Assembly: GCF_027812955.1 (NCBI RefSeq) | Contig: NZ_JAPYZV010000001.1 | Span: forward strand, 719,610 to 783,609 | Length of the DNA: 64,000 nt | Source of the DNA: Pedococcus sp. 5OH_020 | GTDB lineage: Bacteria; Actinomycetota; Actinomycetes; Actinomycetales; Dermatophilaceae | Direction of reading: 5' to 3' | Part shown: in pieces, positions 41,370-52,438 of the stretch | Layout: each line of letters starts with the position of its first letter | Numbering within the stretch: position 1 is the first letter of the stretch | Made by a program: the position numbers and the translations under genes | Notes under the pieces: model-generated | Database searches by the model: none | Told to the model about the DNA's origin: nothing | What the model saw: only the letters and a program-made list of their open reading frames with translations

Positions 41370-43313
41370 GTGACTCCTTCGCCTGCCACCACACCGCCTG
41401 CCACCACACCGGCTGCGGCGACAGTGGCTGCCACCACACCGGCTGCCCGCCGGCAGCGCTCGCGTCGTGAGGTTCTGACGATGGCCGTCGTGGGCGGAGC
41501 GGGCGCCGGCGCCGCGTTCTTCGCTGCGCCCGGCTCGGCTCAGGCCGTGCAGGAGAAGGGCCGGCCCGGGCCGGTCACCTTCCGGCTGAGCGTCCTCGGC
41601 ACGACCGACACCCACGGCAACGTCCTCAACTGGGACTACTTCAAGGACACCGTCTACGACGACGCGCCGCACAACGACATCGGCCTGGCGAAGATCGCCA
41701 CGCTGGTCAGCATGGTGCGCGCCGAGCGCGGCGCCGACAGGACGCTCACCATCGACGCCGGCGACACGATCCAGGGCACGCCGCTGGCGTACTACTACGC
41801 CCGCATCGACCCGATCACCGGCGGCTCGACGCACCCCATGGCCAAGGCCATGAACGCCATCGGCTACGACGCCGCGGCGCTGGGGAACCACGAGTTCAAC
41901 TACGGGATCGACACGCTGCGGACCTTCGAGAGCCAGTGCGGCTTCCCGCTGCTGTCCGCCAACACCGTCGACTGGTCGACGGGTGCCCCGGCCTTCCAGC
42001 CACACCTGATCAAGTCCTACAAGGTGCCCGGCGTCGCCAAGCCGCTCAAGGTCGGCGTACTCGGCCTGGTCACCCCCGGTGTGGCGATCTGGGACAAGGC
42101 GAACGTCGACGGCCAGCTGAAGTTCCCCGGGATCGTGGAGCAGGCGAAGGTCTGGGTGCCGAAGCTGAAGCAGGCGGGCTGTGACCTCGTCGTGGTCGCG
42201 TGCCACTCGGGGGCCAAGCCGGGCTCGTCGTACGGCGACGCCTTGCCCTACCCCGAGAACGCGTCCCTGCAGCTGGCTCAGCAGGTCGCCGGCGTGGACG
42301 CGGTACTCGTCGGGCACGCGCACGTCGAGATCCGGGAGCAGCTGGTGGCCAGCGCGGTCACCAAGGGCAAGCAGGTGCTGCTCACGGAGCCGCTGAAGTG
42401 GGGGATGCGGCTCTCCGTCATGGACCTCGATGTGGCGTACGACGGGCAGCGGTGGTCACTGACGGACGCCCACGCGCACCTGCTCGACGCCAACACCGTG
42501 CCTGAGGACGAGGAGGTGGCGGCGCTCGTCCGCGACGACCACGCGGTGGTCCGGACCTACGTCAACTCGGTGATCGGCACGTGCACCGCGCCGATGTCCG
42601 CGGCCACCGCCGACTTCGAGGACACGGCGGCGATCGACTTCATCAACCACGTCCAGGCGGACGCCGTGAAGTCGGCTCTGGCCGGCACGGCGGACGAGAA
42701 CCTGCCGGTCCTGTCCATCGCCGCCCCGTTCAACCCCGACGCCGCAATCCCCGCCGGGAACGTCACGGTGCGGGACGTGGCTGGCCTGTACATCTACGAC
42801 AACACCCTGCTCGGCATCCGCTTCACGGGGGCGCAGGTCAAGGACTACCTCGAGTACTCCGCGGCGTACTTCGAGACGGTCGCGAGCACCGGACCGTTCG
42901 CCCCCGCAGACATCACCGGTGCGGAAAGCCCCAGCACGCACCTTCCGATCCCCGCGTACAACTACGACATCATGGGTGGGCTCGACGAGTCGCTGGCCTA
43001 CGACATCGACATCGCGAGGCCGGTGGGACAGCGCATCGCCAACCTGACGTACGGTGGCCAGCCCCTCGACCCGGCGGCGCAGTTCGTCATCGCCATCAAC
43101 AACTACCGGCAGTCCGGTGGCGGCGGCTTCCCCGGCGTGACGAGCGCCCCGGTTCTGTACAACGCCCAGGTCGAGATCCGCCAGCTGCTGATCGACTGGG
43201 CCACCGAGCAGGCCGTCATCGACCCGACCACGTTCACGACGTACGACTGGAAGCTGGTGGCCGACGGGGAGCCCGTGGTGGTGCAGGGCTCCGTCGAAGG
43301 TGGTCGACACTGA
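41370..43313 (+). CDS. Tat-exported bifunctional UDP-sugar hydrolase/5'-nucleotidase
   Basis: A 647-residue metallophosphatase. The N-terminus is a Tat signal: Ala/Thr/Pro repeats, then RRQRSRREVLTMAVVGGAGA and a cleavage site near SAQA. Metal-binding motifs: GTTDTHGN, IDAGDTIQG, GNHEFNYG, ACHSG and GHAHVE. The C-terminal nucleotide-binding domain has AAPFNPDAAIPAGNVTVRD and YDIMGGLDES. It should release phosphate from extracellular nucleotides. GTG 41370 follows GAGGAGAGACC. A TAGGCT hexamer at 41281-41286 could be the -10 of a 77-base leader. Confidence 0.92.
   Translation: MTPSPATTPPATTPAAATVAATTPAARRQRSRREVLTMAVVGGAGAGAAFFAAPGSAQAVQEKGRPGPVTFRLSVLGTTDTHGNVLNWDYFKDTVYDDAPHNDIGLAKIATLVSMVRAERGADRTLTIDAGDTIQGTPLAYYYARIDPITGGSTHPMAKAMNAIGYDAAALGNHEFNYGIDTLRTFESQCGFPLLSANTVDWSTGAPAFQPHLIKSYKVPGVAKPLKVGVLGLVTPGVAIWDKANVDGQLKFPGIVEQAKVWVPKLKQAGCDLVVVACHSGAKPGSSYGDALPYPENASLQLAQQVAGVDAVLVGHAHVEIREQLVASAVTKGKQVLLTEPLKWGMRLSVMDLDVAYDGQRWSLTDAHAHLLDANTVPEDEEVAALVRDDHAVVRTYVNSVIGTCTAPMSAATADFEDTAAIDFINHVQADAVKSALAGTADENLPVLSIAAPFNPDAAIPAGNVTVRDVAGLYIYDNTLLGIRFTGAQVKDYLEYSAAYFETVASTGPFAPADITGAESPSTHLPIPAYNYDIMGGLDESLAYDIDIARPVGQRIANLTYGGQPLDPAAQFVIAINNYRQSGGGGFPGVTSAPVLYNAQVEIRQLLIDWATEQAVIDPTTFTTYDWKLVADGEPVVVQGSVEGGRH
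41383..41441 (+). repeat. Three copies of a 14-base repeat in the nucleotidase signal region
   Basis: CTGCCACCACACCG occurs at 41383-41396, 41398-41411 and 41428-41441, encoding PATTP or AATTP units just after the start codon. They lengthen the n-region of the Tat signal. Confidence 0.8.
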
Positions 43314-43345
43314 CCCGGGCAGCCCCGCGTCGACCTCGGTGAGGG

Positions 43346-44461
43346 TCAGCCGACGGTCAGTCGGTAGCCGCGCTTGACCACCGTCTGGATGAGGCCCCGT
43401 CTGCCACAGATCTCGCGGACCCTGGCGATGGCGACCTCGGCGGCATGCGGGTCGCTGGAGTCGCCCGGCAGGACGGAGAGGACCTCCTCCCGCGTGACGA
43501 CCTCCCCGGCTCTGTCCGCCAGCAGCCGCAGGACCTCGAGGCCGCTGGGTGACAGGGCCAGCACGTGTCCGTCGAGGAGCGCGACCGTTCGGCGTACCTG
43601 CAGGGGACCGGCCGAGGTGCACACGGCGGTGCTCCGCGCCTGCTCGTAGTGGCTGACGAGGGCGCGGACGAGGGCGCCCAGCCGACCACGGTCGGGGATG
43701 ACGGGCTGGATCCCCATGGCCAGCAAGGGCTTCGCCGTGACCGGCCCGACGGCAGCGGCCACCATGGCCCCCGACCTCAGCCGTCGGAGGATCTCGTCCG
43801 CCCGCCCCGCCTCCTCGACTGCGGCCAGCCACGCGGCGGCACCAGGAGCCGAGGTGAACACCACGGCGTCGACCTCGCCGGCAGCTGCTGAGAGGACTGA
43901 CTGGCGCACCGCCGGCGGGTCCGGTGCGGGACCCCACCGGTACACGACGAGGCTGTGCACCTGCGCACCGGCAGCGGCCAGCTCGCGGTCCAGGCCGTCG
44001 GCTCCCGCGCCGTGGTGCTGGACCGCCATGCGCCGCCCGGCGACCCCCTCGGCCAGGAGCAGGTCGAGGATCTCCGCGGAGGTCTCGGACTCGGCCACCC
44101 AGTCGGCCTGAAGACCGGCCGCCTGGAGAGCTCCGTGCGCCTTGGGGCCCCGCGCGATGAGCCGCGCTCCGCGCAGCCGCTCGACCAGCTCGTCAGCCAG
44201 ACCCGCGGTGTCGGCTGCCTCGACCCACCCCCGGAAGCCGATGCCGGTGGTGATCACCACGGTGTCCGGCGGAGTCTCGAGCAGCTGTTTCGTGACGAGC
44301 AGCAGCTCCTCGTCGTGCTCGTGCGGAACGATGCTCATCACCGGCGCGTGGGTCACGGTTGCGCCGCGTCGGCTCAGCGCGGAGGCGAGCTCTGCTGAGC
44401 GGCGGTCCGCCGTCACGAGGATCACGCACCCGGCCATGACCTGCTCGAGCTGCGTGCTCAC
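43346..44461 (-). CDS. nnaR: NnaR-type uroporphyrinogen-III synthase / winged-helix regulator
   Basis: A 371-residue fusion. Residues ~10-260 are a HemD fold (VTADRRSAELASALSRRGA, VVFTSAPGAAAWL, VGPVTAKPLLAMGIQPV). Residues ~280-371 are an OmpR-type winged helix (LDGHVLALSPSGLEVLRLL, DSSDPHAAEVAIARVRE, ending TVVKRGYRLTVG). This is the layout of NnaR, a co-activator of nitrate/nitrite assimilation genes with GlnR in Streptomyces and Mycobacterium. It may still make or sense uroporphyrinogen for siroheme. It is the last gene of the nitrate operon; its GTG overlaps the cobA stop by four bases. Confidence 0.88.
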   Translation of the reverse strand: MSTQLEQVMAGCVILVTADRRSAELASALSRRGATVTHAPVMSIVPHEHDEELLLVTKQLLETPPDTVVITTGIGFRGWVEAADTAGLADELVERLRGARLIARGPKAHGALQAAGLQADWVAESETSAEILDLLLAEGVAGRRMAVQHHGAGADGLDRELAAAGAQVHSLVVYRWGPAPDPPAVRQSVLSAAAGEVDAVVFTSAPGAAAWLAAVEEAGRADEILRRLRSGAMVAAAVGPVTAKPLLAMGIQPVIPDRGRLGALVRALVSHYEQARSTAVCTSAGPLQVRRTVALLDGHVLALSPSGLEVLRLLADRAGEVVTREEVLSVLPGDSSDPHAAEVAIARVREICGRRGLIQTVVKRGYRLTVG

Positions 44462-45672
44462 GGACCGCCCTCCAGCAGGCCGGCGGCAGCGACCTCGCCG
44501 ATGACGATGACGGCCGGGGCTCGGACGCCCCGCTCGGCTGCGCGGGCCACGACCGCGCCCAATGGGGCCCGGGTGACGCGCTGGGTGTCCAACGTGGCGT
44601 CCTCGACCACCGCGACCGGCATGCGGGGGTCCGCACCGGCGGCCAGGAGCGTCTCGACGTGCTGCGAAAGCGCCGCCACACCCATGAGCAGGACGACCGT
44701 TGCGCTCCGGTCGACGACGGCCCTGACTGCGTGAGCCTCCAGAGCCCGGTGACCATGGCACACGAGCACCGCCGCGGAGGTTCCCCGGTGGGTCACCGGA
44801 ATGCCCGCCGCCAGGGGAGCCGACAGCGCCGAGCTCACGCCTGGGACGACCTCCACGGGGATGCCGTGCGCGCTGAGGGCCAGGTACTCCTCGCCGCCCC
44901 GGCCGAACAGGAACGGGTCCCCGCCCTTGAGCCGCACCACCGTCCGGCCGCGCTGCGCCTGATCCACCAGGATCGTGCTGATCTCCTCCTGGGTCGCCGC
45001 GTGCCGTCCCGGTGCCTTGCCGACGTCGACCACCTCCACGTCGGCGGGGAGCTCGTCCAGGACTGCTGTGGGGCCCAGCCGGTCGGTGACCACGACGTCA
45101 GCCTCGAACAGCGCCCGTCGTGCCCGTACCGTCATGAGGTCGGGGGAGCCGGGGCCACCCCCGACGAGGATCACCCGTCCCTTGCCCGACCGCGTCGTGC
45201 GACGCTGCCGAAGGTCCATCGGCTGGGTCGTCAGCATGGCGGCCACCTGGTCGCGGACCGCAGCCACCCGTGCCGGGTCGGCGGGGCCCTGGGAGCTCAC
45301 GGCCACAGTGAGCCCGGCGTGCGACGTGGTGGCCGGGGTCCGCGCGGTACCGCTCCCGACAGAGTCGGCACAGACACTCCAGACCCGCCGCCTCGTCGCC
45401 CACCCGCACAGCCGGACGTTGACCTCCCGGTCGTCGGTGGCTGCGTGCACGAGCCACGCATCCTCGACATCCCCCTCCACCACCTCCCGGTCGGCCCAGG
45501 TGACGGAACCGTCGAGGACCAGGTCCACCAGGTCCTCGCACAGCCGCGGTGCCACCACGGTGACGAGCGCACCGTCACGGGCCAGAGCGGCGGCGCGCCG
45601 CGCCGCCACCGGGCCGCCCCCGGCGACCAGCACTCGCCGCCCGGCGACGTCCAGGCCGACCAGCGTCGTCAT
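44458..45672 (-). CDS. cobA: Siroheme synthase: CysG-type N-domain plus uroporphyrinogen-III C-methyltransferase
   Basis: 404 residues. The first ~150 are a precorrin-2 dehydrogenase domain (VLVAGGGPVAARRAAALARDG, ATDDREVN). From ~165 on is the SAM-dependent methyltransferase: VILVGGGPGSPDLMTVRA, DRLGPTAVLDELP, VVRLKGGDPFLFGRGGEE, VEVVPGVSSA and GIPVTHRG. It makes siroheme, the cofactor of the NirB subunit encoded just upstream. Whether the N-domain also chelates iron is not evident. ATG 45672 overlaps the nirD stop by four bases. Confidence 0.94.
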   Translation of the reverse strand: MTTLVGLDVAGRRVLVAGGGPVAARRAAALARDGALVTVVAPRLCEDLVDLVLDGSVTWADREVVEGDVEDAWLVHAATDDREVNVRLCGWATRRRVWSVCADSVGSGTARTPATTSHAGLTVAVSSQGPADPARVAAVRDQVAAMLTTQPMDLRQRRTTRSGKGRVILVGGGPGSPDLMTVRARRALFEADVVVTDRLGPTAVLDELPADVEVVDVGKAPGRHAATQEEISTILVDQAQRGRTVVRLKGGDPFLFGRGGEEYLALSAHGIPVEVVPGVSSALSAPLAAGIPVTHRGTSAAVLVCHGHRALEAHAVRAVVDRSATVVLLMGVAALSQHVETLLAAGADPRMPVAVVEDATLDTQRVTRAPLGAVVARAAERGVRAPAVIVIGEVAAAGLLEGGP

Positions 45673-46073
45673 GGGGCACCCGGGACGTGGTTGGCGTCGA
45701 CGGCGCGGGCCGCCCCCACGAGGACAATCCCGTCCTGGATGGCGACCTCGTACGTCAGCAGCGGCCGCGGGTCCTTGCCGACCGGGTCGAGGCAGGCGCC
45801 CGTCCGGAGGTCGAACACCTGCTTGTACATCGGCGAGGCGACGGTGGGCGCCTCACCCCGGGACCCGACGATGCCCCGTGACATCACGTTGGCGCCGCTG
45901 TAAGGGTCCTGCTGCTGCACCGCGTACACCTGGTCGTCGAACGTCCGGAAGAGTGCGACCTGGACCCCGCGGACGAGCGCGGCGGCGCCTCGCTCGGTGG
46001 ACAGGGCCTTGAGGGGGCAGACCTCGAGCAGCGTCGAGGCGGGCGCCTCGGCGTCCGGCAGGTTCACGGTCAT
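45669..46073 (-). CDS. nirD: Nitrite reductase (NADH) small subunit
   Basis: 134-residue partner of NirB, Rieske-like in fold (LEVCPLKALSTERGAAALV, VYAVQQQDPYSGANVMSRGIVG, PMYKQVFDLRTGACLDP). As in other NirD proteins, the Cys/His ligands of a Rieske cluster are not conserved, so it is structural. Four-base overlaps join it to nirB and cobA. Confidence 0.94.
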   Translation of the reverse strand: MTVNLPDAEAPASTLLEVCPLKALSTERGAAALVRGVQVALFRTFDDQVYAVQQQDPYSGANVMSRGIVGSRGEAPTVASPMYKQVFDLRTGACLDPVGKDPRPLLTYEVAIQDGIVLVGAARAVDANHVPGAP

Positions 46074-48655
46074 CGACGGACCTCCAGGGTGGTGCCGGCG
46101 ATGAGGACCCCGCTCTGCCGGCGTTCGGAGTCTGTCGCGGGCCGGGCCTGCCCGCGCTCTGCGACGTACGCGAGGGAGTCGTCCGGCAGCTCGGGTGCGT
46201 TGACGAACGAGCCGAACCTGCGCAGCTTCTCCGGGTCCTCCAGCGCTGCGGCCCACTCGTCCTCGTAGGAGTCCACATGTGCCGCCATCGCTGCGTCGAG
46301 GTCGGCACCGATGCCCAGGCTGTCGTCGAGGACGACTCCCCGGATGGCGTCGAGCCCGCCTTCGTAGTCCTCGACCCAGGCAGCGGTGCGCTGCAGGCGG
46401 TCGGCGGTGAAGACGTAGTACATGAGGAACCGGTCCACCGTGCGGACCAGTGCCTCGGTGTCCAGGTCCTCGGCGAGCAGCTGCGCGTGCCGCGGGGTGA
46501 AGCCGCCGTTGCCCCCGACGTAGAGGTTCCACCCCTGGTCGGTCGCGATCACTCCTACGTCCTTGCCGCGTGCCTCGGCGCACTCCCGCGCGCAGCCGCT
46601 GACGCCGAGCTTGAGCTTGTGCGGCGACCGGAGCCCGCGGTAGCGCAGCTCCAGAGCGATCGCGAGCCCCACCGAGTCCTGCACCCCGTAGCGGCACCAG
46701 GTCGAGCCCACGCACGACTTGACGGTCCGCAGCGACTTGCCGTAGGCGTGGCCGGACTCGAAGCCGTGGTCCACGAGCCGCTTCCAGATCTTCGGCAGCT
46801 GCTCGATCCGGGCACCGAAGAGGTCGATCCGCTGACCGCCGGTGATCTTGGTGTAGAGCCCGAACTCCCGGGCGACCTCGCCGATCGCGATCAGTCCCTC
46901 GGGAGTGACCTCGCCGCCGGGGATGCGAGGGACGACCGAGTACGACCCGTCCTTCTGGAGGTTGGCCATCACGTGGTCGTTGGTGTCCTGGAGCGTGGCA
47001 CGCTCACCGTCCAGGATGTGCCCCGTGCCCAGCGAAGCCAGGATCGAGCCGACCACCGGCTTGCAGATGTCGCAGCCCCGTCCGCGGCCGTGCCTGCCGA
47101 TGATGTCGCTGAACGTGGTGAGCCCCTGCACCCTGACCACGTCGAAGAGCTGGGCGCGGGAGAGGTCGAAGTGCTCGCAGAGCGCGCCGCTGACCTCGAC
47201 CCCGGACTTCTCGAGCTCCGTGGTGAGGAGCTTCTTCACCAGGGGGAGGCAGGACCCACAGCTCGTGCCAGCCCTGGTGCAGGCCTTCACGCCGGCGAGG
47301 TCCGTGCATCCCGCGTCGACGACCGCGCACCGGATGGCCCCGGCCGAGACGTTGTTGCAGGAGCACACGGCGGCGTCGTCGGGCAGGTCGCCGGCGGGTG
47401 CCGGCGCCGAGCCCTCGGGCAGCAGGTACGCCGCGGGGTCCGCACCGAGCGGGCGGCCCACCATGGGACGCAGGGCCGCGTACGCCGTGGCGTCTCCGAC
47501 GAGGATGCCACCCCGCAGCGTCCGGGCGTCGTCGGACATCACGAGCTTCTTGTAGACGCCGGCAACCGGGTCCGAGATGACGACCTCGAGCCCCCCCGCC
47601 TCCTTCGCGAACGCGTCGCCGAAGCTGGCGACGTCGACCCCCAGGAGCTTGAGCTTGGTCGACAGGTCGGCTCCCGGAAACGTCCCTTCGCCGCCCAGCA
47701 GCCGGTCCGCGACGATCTCCGCCATCGTGTAGCCCGGCGCCACGAGCCCCAGGCAGCGGCCCTGGATGCAGGCCACCTCGCCGATCGCCCAGACCGCGGG
47801 GTCGGCGGTCCGGCAGCCCTCGTCGACCACGACGCCACCGCGCTCGCCCACCTCCAGGCCGGCCGCACGCGCGAGCTCGTCCCGGGGGCGCACGCCGACC
47901 GCGAAGATGACCACGTCGACGTCCATCGGCTCACCTTCGGTGAACTCCATCCTGGCCACCCGGCCACGGTCGCCGCCGATCCTCGCCGTCGCGGTGCCTG
48001 TACGGACCCGCACGCCGAGGTTCTCGATGAGGCGCCGGAGCGCCTCGCCACCGCCGTCGTCCACCTGCAGCGGCATGAGCCGTGGCGCGAACTCGACGAC
48101 GGTCGTGTCGACCTCCAGCGCTCGCAGCGCACCGGCGGCCTCCAGGCCGAGGAGGCCGCCACCGACGACTGCGCCGCGGACCGGCCTGTCGAGCTCCGAT
48201 CGAAGGCCCTCGACGTAGGCGCGGAGGTCTGCGACGTCGTCGATGGTGCGGTAGACGAACGCTCCGCGAAGGTCCTTGCCGGGGACCGGCGGCACCGCGG
48301 CATACGAGCCGGTGGCCAGGACGAGGGAGTCGTAGGCCAGCGTCCGCCCGTCCGCGGTCGTCACCGTCCGCGCCTGTCGCTCCACACTCCTGGCGGCGAC
48401 GCCTCGACGCAGGGTCACCAGCGGGTCGTCCCACAGGTCCTGGCCGCCGAGGGCCAGGTCCTCCGGATGGCGGCCGGTGAAGTAGGAGGTCAGGGCGACC
48501 CGGTCGTACGGCGCGCGCGGCTCCTCGCAGAGGACCGTGACGGCCCAGCGGCCCGCGTCGTCCCGGGCCCGCAGGGCATCGACGAGGCGGCGCGCCACCA
48601 TCCCGCCGCCGACGACGACGAGGTGCTGGCGTGCGGTCGGCTCAAGCATGGCCAT
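46070..48655 (-). CDS. nirB: Nitrite reductase (NADH) large subunit
   Basis: Assimilatory siroheme nitrite reductase reducing nitrite to ammonium. 861 residues in the usual order: FAD/NAD(P)H domain (LVVVGGGMVARRLVDAL, VVGGGLLGLEAAGAL), a BFD-like [2Fe-2S] segment (VCSCNNVSAGAI ... CGSCLPLVKK), the nitrite/sulfite reductase ferredoxin-like domain, and the [4Fe-4S]-siroheme ligands in SCVGSTWCRYG and GCARECAEARG. ATG 48655 lies four bases after the upstream stop and has no ribosome site of its own, so it depends on coupling. Confidence 0.96.
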   Translation of the reverse strand: MAMLEPTARQHLVVVGGGMVARRLVDALRARDDAGRWAVTVLCEEPRAPYDRVALTSYFTGRHPEDLALGGQDLWDDPLVTLRRGVAARSVERQARTVTTADGRTLAYDSLVLATGSYAAVPPVPGKDLRGAFVYRTIDDVADLRAYVEGLRSELDRPVRGAVVGGGLLGLEAAGALRALEVDTTVVEFAPRLMPLQVDDGGGEALRRLIENLGVRVRTGTATARIGGDRGRVARMEFTEGEPMDVDVVIFAVGVRPRDELARAAGLEVGERGGVVVDEGCRTADPAVWAIGEVACIQGRCLGLVAPGYTMAEIVADRLLGGEGTFPGADLSTKLKLLGVDVASFGDAFAKEAGGLEVVISDPVAGVYKKLVMSDDARTLRGGILVGDATAYAALRPMVGRPLGADPAAYLLPEGSAPAPAGDLPDDAAVCSCNNVSAGAIRCAVVDAGCTDLAGVKACTRAGTSCGSCLPLVKKLLTTELEKSGVEVSGALCEHFDLSRAQLFDVVRVQGLTTFSDIIGRHGRGRGCDICKPVVGSILASLGTGHILDGERATLQDTNDHVMANLQKDGSYSVVPRIPGGEVTPEGLIAIGEVAREFGLYTKITGGQRIDLFGARIEQLPKIWKRLVDHGFESGHAYGKSLRTVKSCVGSTWCRYGVQDSVGLAIALELRYRGLRSPHKLKLGVSGCARECAEARGKDVGVIATDQGWNLYVGGNGGFTPRHAQLLAEDLDTEALVRTVDRFLMYYVFTADRLQRTAAWVEDYEGGLDAIRGVVLDDSLGIGADLDAAMAAHVDSYEDEWAAALEDPEKLRRFGSFVNAPELPDDSLAYVAERGQARPATDSERRQSGVLIAGTTLEVRR

Positions 48656-48659
48656 GACG

Positions 48660-50269
48660 TTAGAGAGCCGCGATTTCGGCGGTGTTGGTCATGTGTTTCT
48701 CCTTCGTTAAACGGTTCTCACCGCGGTCGGTGGTGTCGCGTGAGTCGCGGAGCCAGTCCAGGAGCCCGCAGACGTCGTCGGTGCAGCCGCCACACCCCGT
48801 CGTGGCCCGCGTGGCGCGTGCCACGTCGGCGAGCGACACGGCGCCATGGTCGACGCAGGTGGTGAGGTCTGCCTTCGTCACCGCGTTGCACCGGCAGACG
48901 GTGGTCTCCGGTGGGAGGTCTGCGGGCGCTACCCGGGTGGTCGCCGCCGCCGACGTGCCAGCCAGCATGGGGAGCAGCAGGTAGGCGGGGTCGGCCGGTG
49001 CAGGGGTGCGACGGGTGTACGCGGCCACCAGGTCGGCGGCCACCTCACCGGCCCCGATGCAGGTCGCGCCGACGAGGGCGCCCCCCGAGACCACGACCTC
49101 GACGTGGCGTCCGGCGTCCGGGTCGGACAGCCGTACGGTGCGCTGAGCCGGGTCGTCGGCGCGCTGGGAGCCGCAGACCCCCATGGTCACCACGTCGAGG
49201 CCGTGCGCCTTCAGACGTACGACGTCGGTGCCCGGCGCGGGCGCGCCCGACGCTGGGGGCCTGCCGGGCGGGGTGTGCGGGGCCGACGCGCTCGCCGCCG
49301 AAGCCCGAGCCGAGCCGTACTGCGTCGTCCCGGCCGGCGCGGGTGACCCGGCGCTCAGCATCGCGGCCAGCCGCCGAGACTGCTCCCAGCCCTGGGCGAC
49401 GAGCCCTGAACCGCCCTCCGGCGGCTGCGCGCAGTCGCCGATGGCGAAGATGCGACGGTCGGTGGGGCTGGCCAGGTCGTCGCCCACCACGACTCCGCGC
49501 CCGACGGCCAGGCCCGCCGCCTCTGCCAGCGCGGTGTTGGCCACCGTCCCGGTCGACAGGACGAGGAGGTCGGCGTCGACCAGCTGCCCGTCCGCCAGCC
49601 GGACCCCGCCCAGGCGACCGCCGTCGACGAGCGCCGACTGAGCGCCCATCCCGACGTGGTGGTCGATGCCGAGCCTGATCATGGCGGCCTCCAGGATCCG
49701 GCTTGCGTCGTGGTCCAGCTGACGCTCCATGAGGGCCTGCGCCGGGTGGACCACCGTGACTCTCACCCCCCGCCGCGCCAGACCGCAGGCCGCCTCGAGG
49801 CCGAGCACGCCGGCGCCGAGCACGACGGCACGACGGGCGTTCAGCGTGGCGGCGACGATCTCGCGGGCGTCGTCGATGGTGCGAAGGGCATGCACCCCGG
49901 CCGGGAGGGGCGCGGAAGCCGAGAGCCCATCGAGCGGCGGGATGCGGGCCGAGGACCCGGTGGCGATCACGAGCTGGTCGTATCGGTGCCGTCTGCCGGT
50001 CTCGGTGACCACCACGCGGTCCTCACGGTCGATCGCGACCGCTGTGGTGCCTCGATGCACTGTCAGCCGGTCGTGCACCGGGGTCGGAAGCGTCAGCGCG
50101 GCGAGGTCGTACGCCCCGGCGACCACCTCGCTCAGCAGGACCCGGTTGTACGGGTGGCACGACTCCGCGCCCAGCACGGTGATGTCGAACCTGCCGGCGG
50201 AGTCGGCCGCGAGCACGTCCTCGACCAGACGTGAACCCACCATGCCGTTGCCGACCACGACGAGCCGCG

Positions 50270-50273
<4 letters not shown>
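48660..50273 (-). CDS. FAD/NAD(P)H reductase subunit of assimilatory nitrate reductase
   Basis: A 537-residue NirB-like flavoprotein without the siroheme domain. N-terminal FAD site LVVVGNGMVGSRLVEDV, NAD site AVVLGAGVLGLEAACGLA, FAD closure RRIFAIGDCA. An Ala/Pro/Ser-rich linker (~323-350) separates it from a C-terminal BFD-like [2Fe-2S] domain (CRCNAVTKADL ... GCGGCTDDVC). It most likely feeds electrons from NAD(P)H to the NasA subunit, whose stop it overlaps. The last 20 codons include a rare TTA leucine codon and an internal ribosome site before an in-frame ATG (MTNTAEIAAL end). Confidence 0.85.
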
Positions 50274-52420
<2,147 letters not shown>

Positions 52421-52438
52421 GGCAGGAACCGCTCCCTG

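Noticed and set aside
46277..48865. 862-codon plus-strand ORF opposite nirB
   Set aside because: Shadow of nirB, whose cofactor motifs are all intact on the minus strand.
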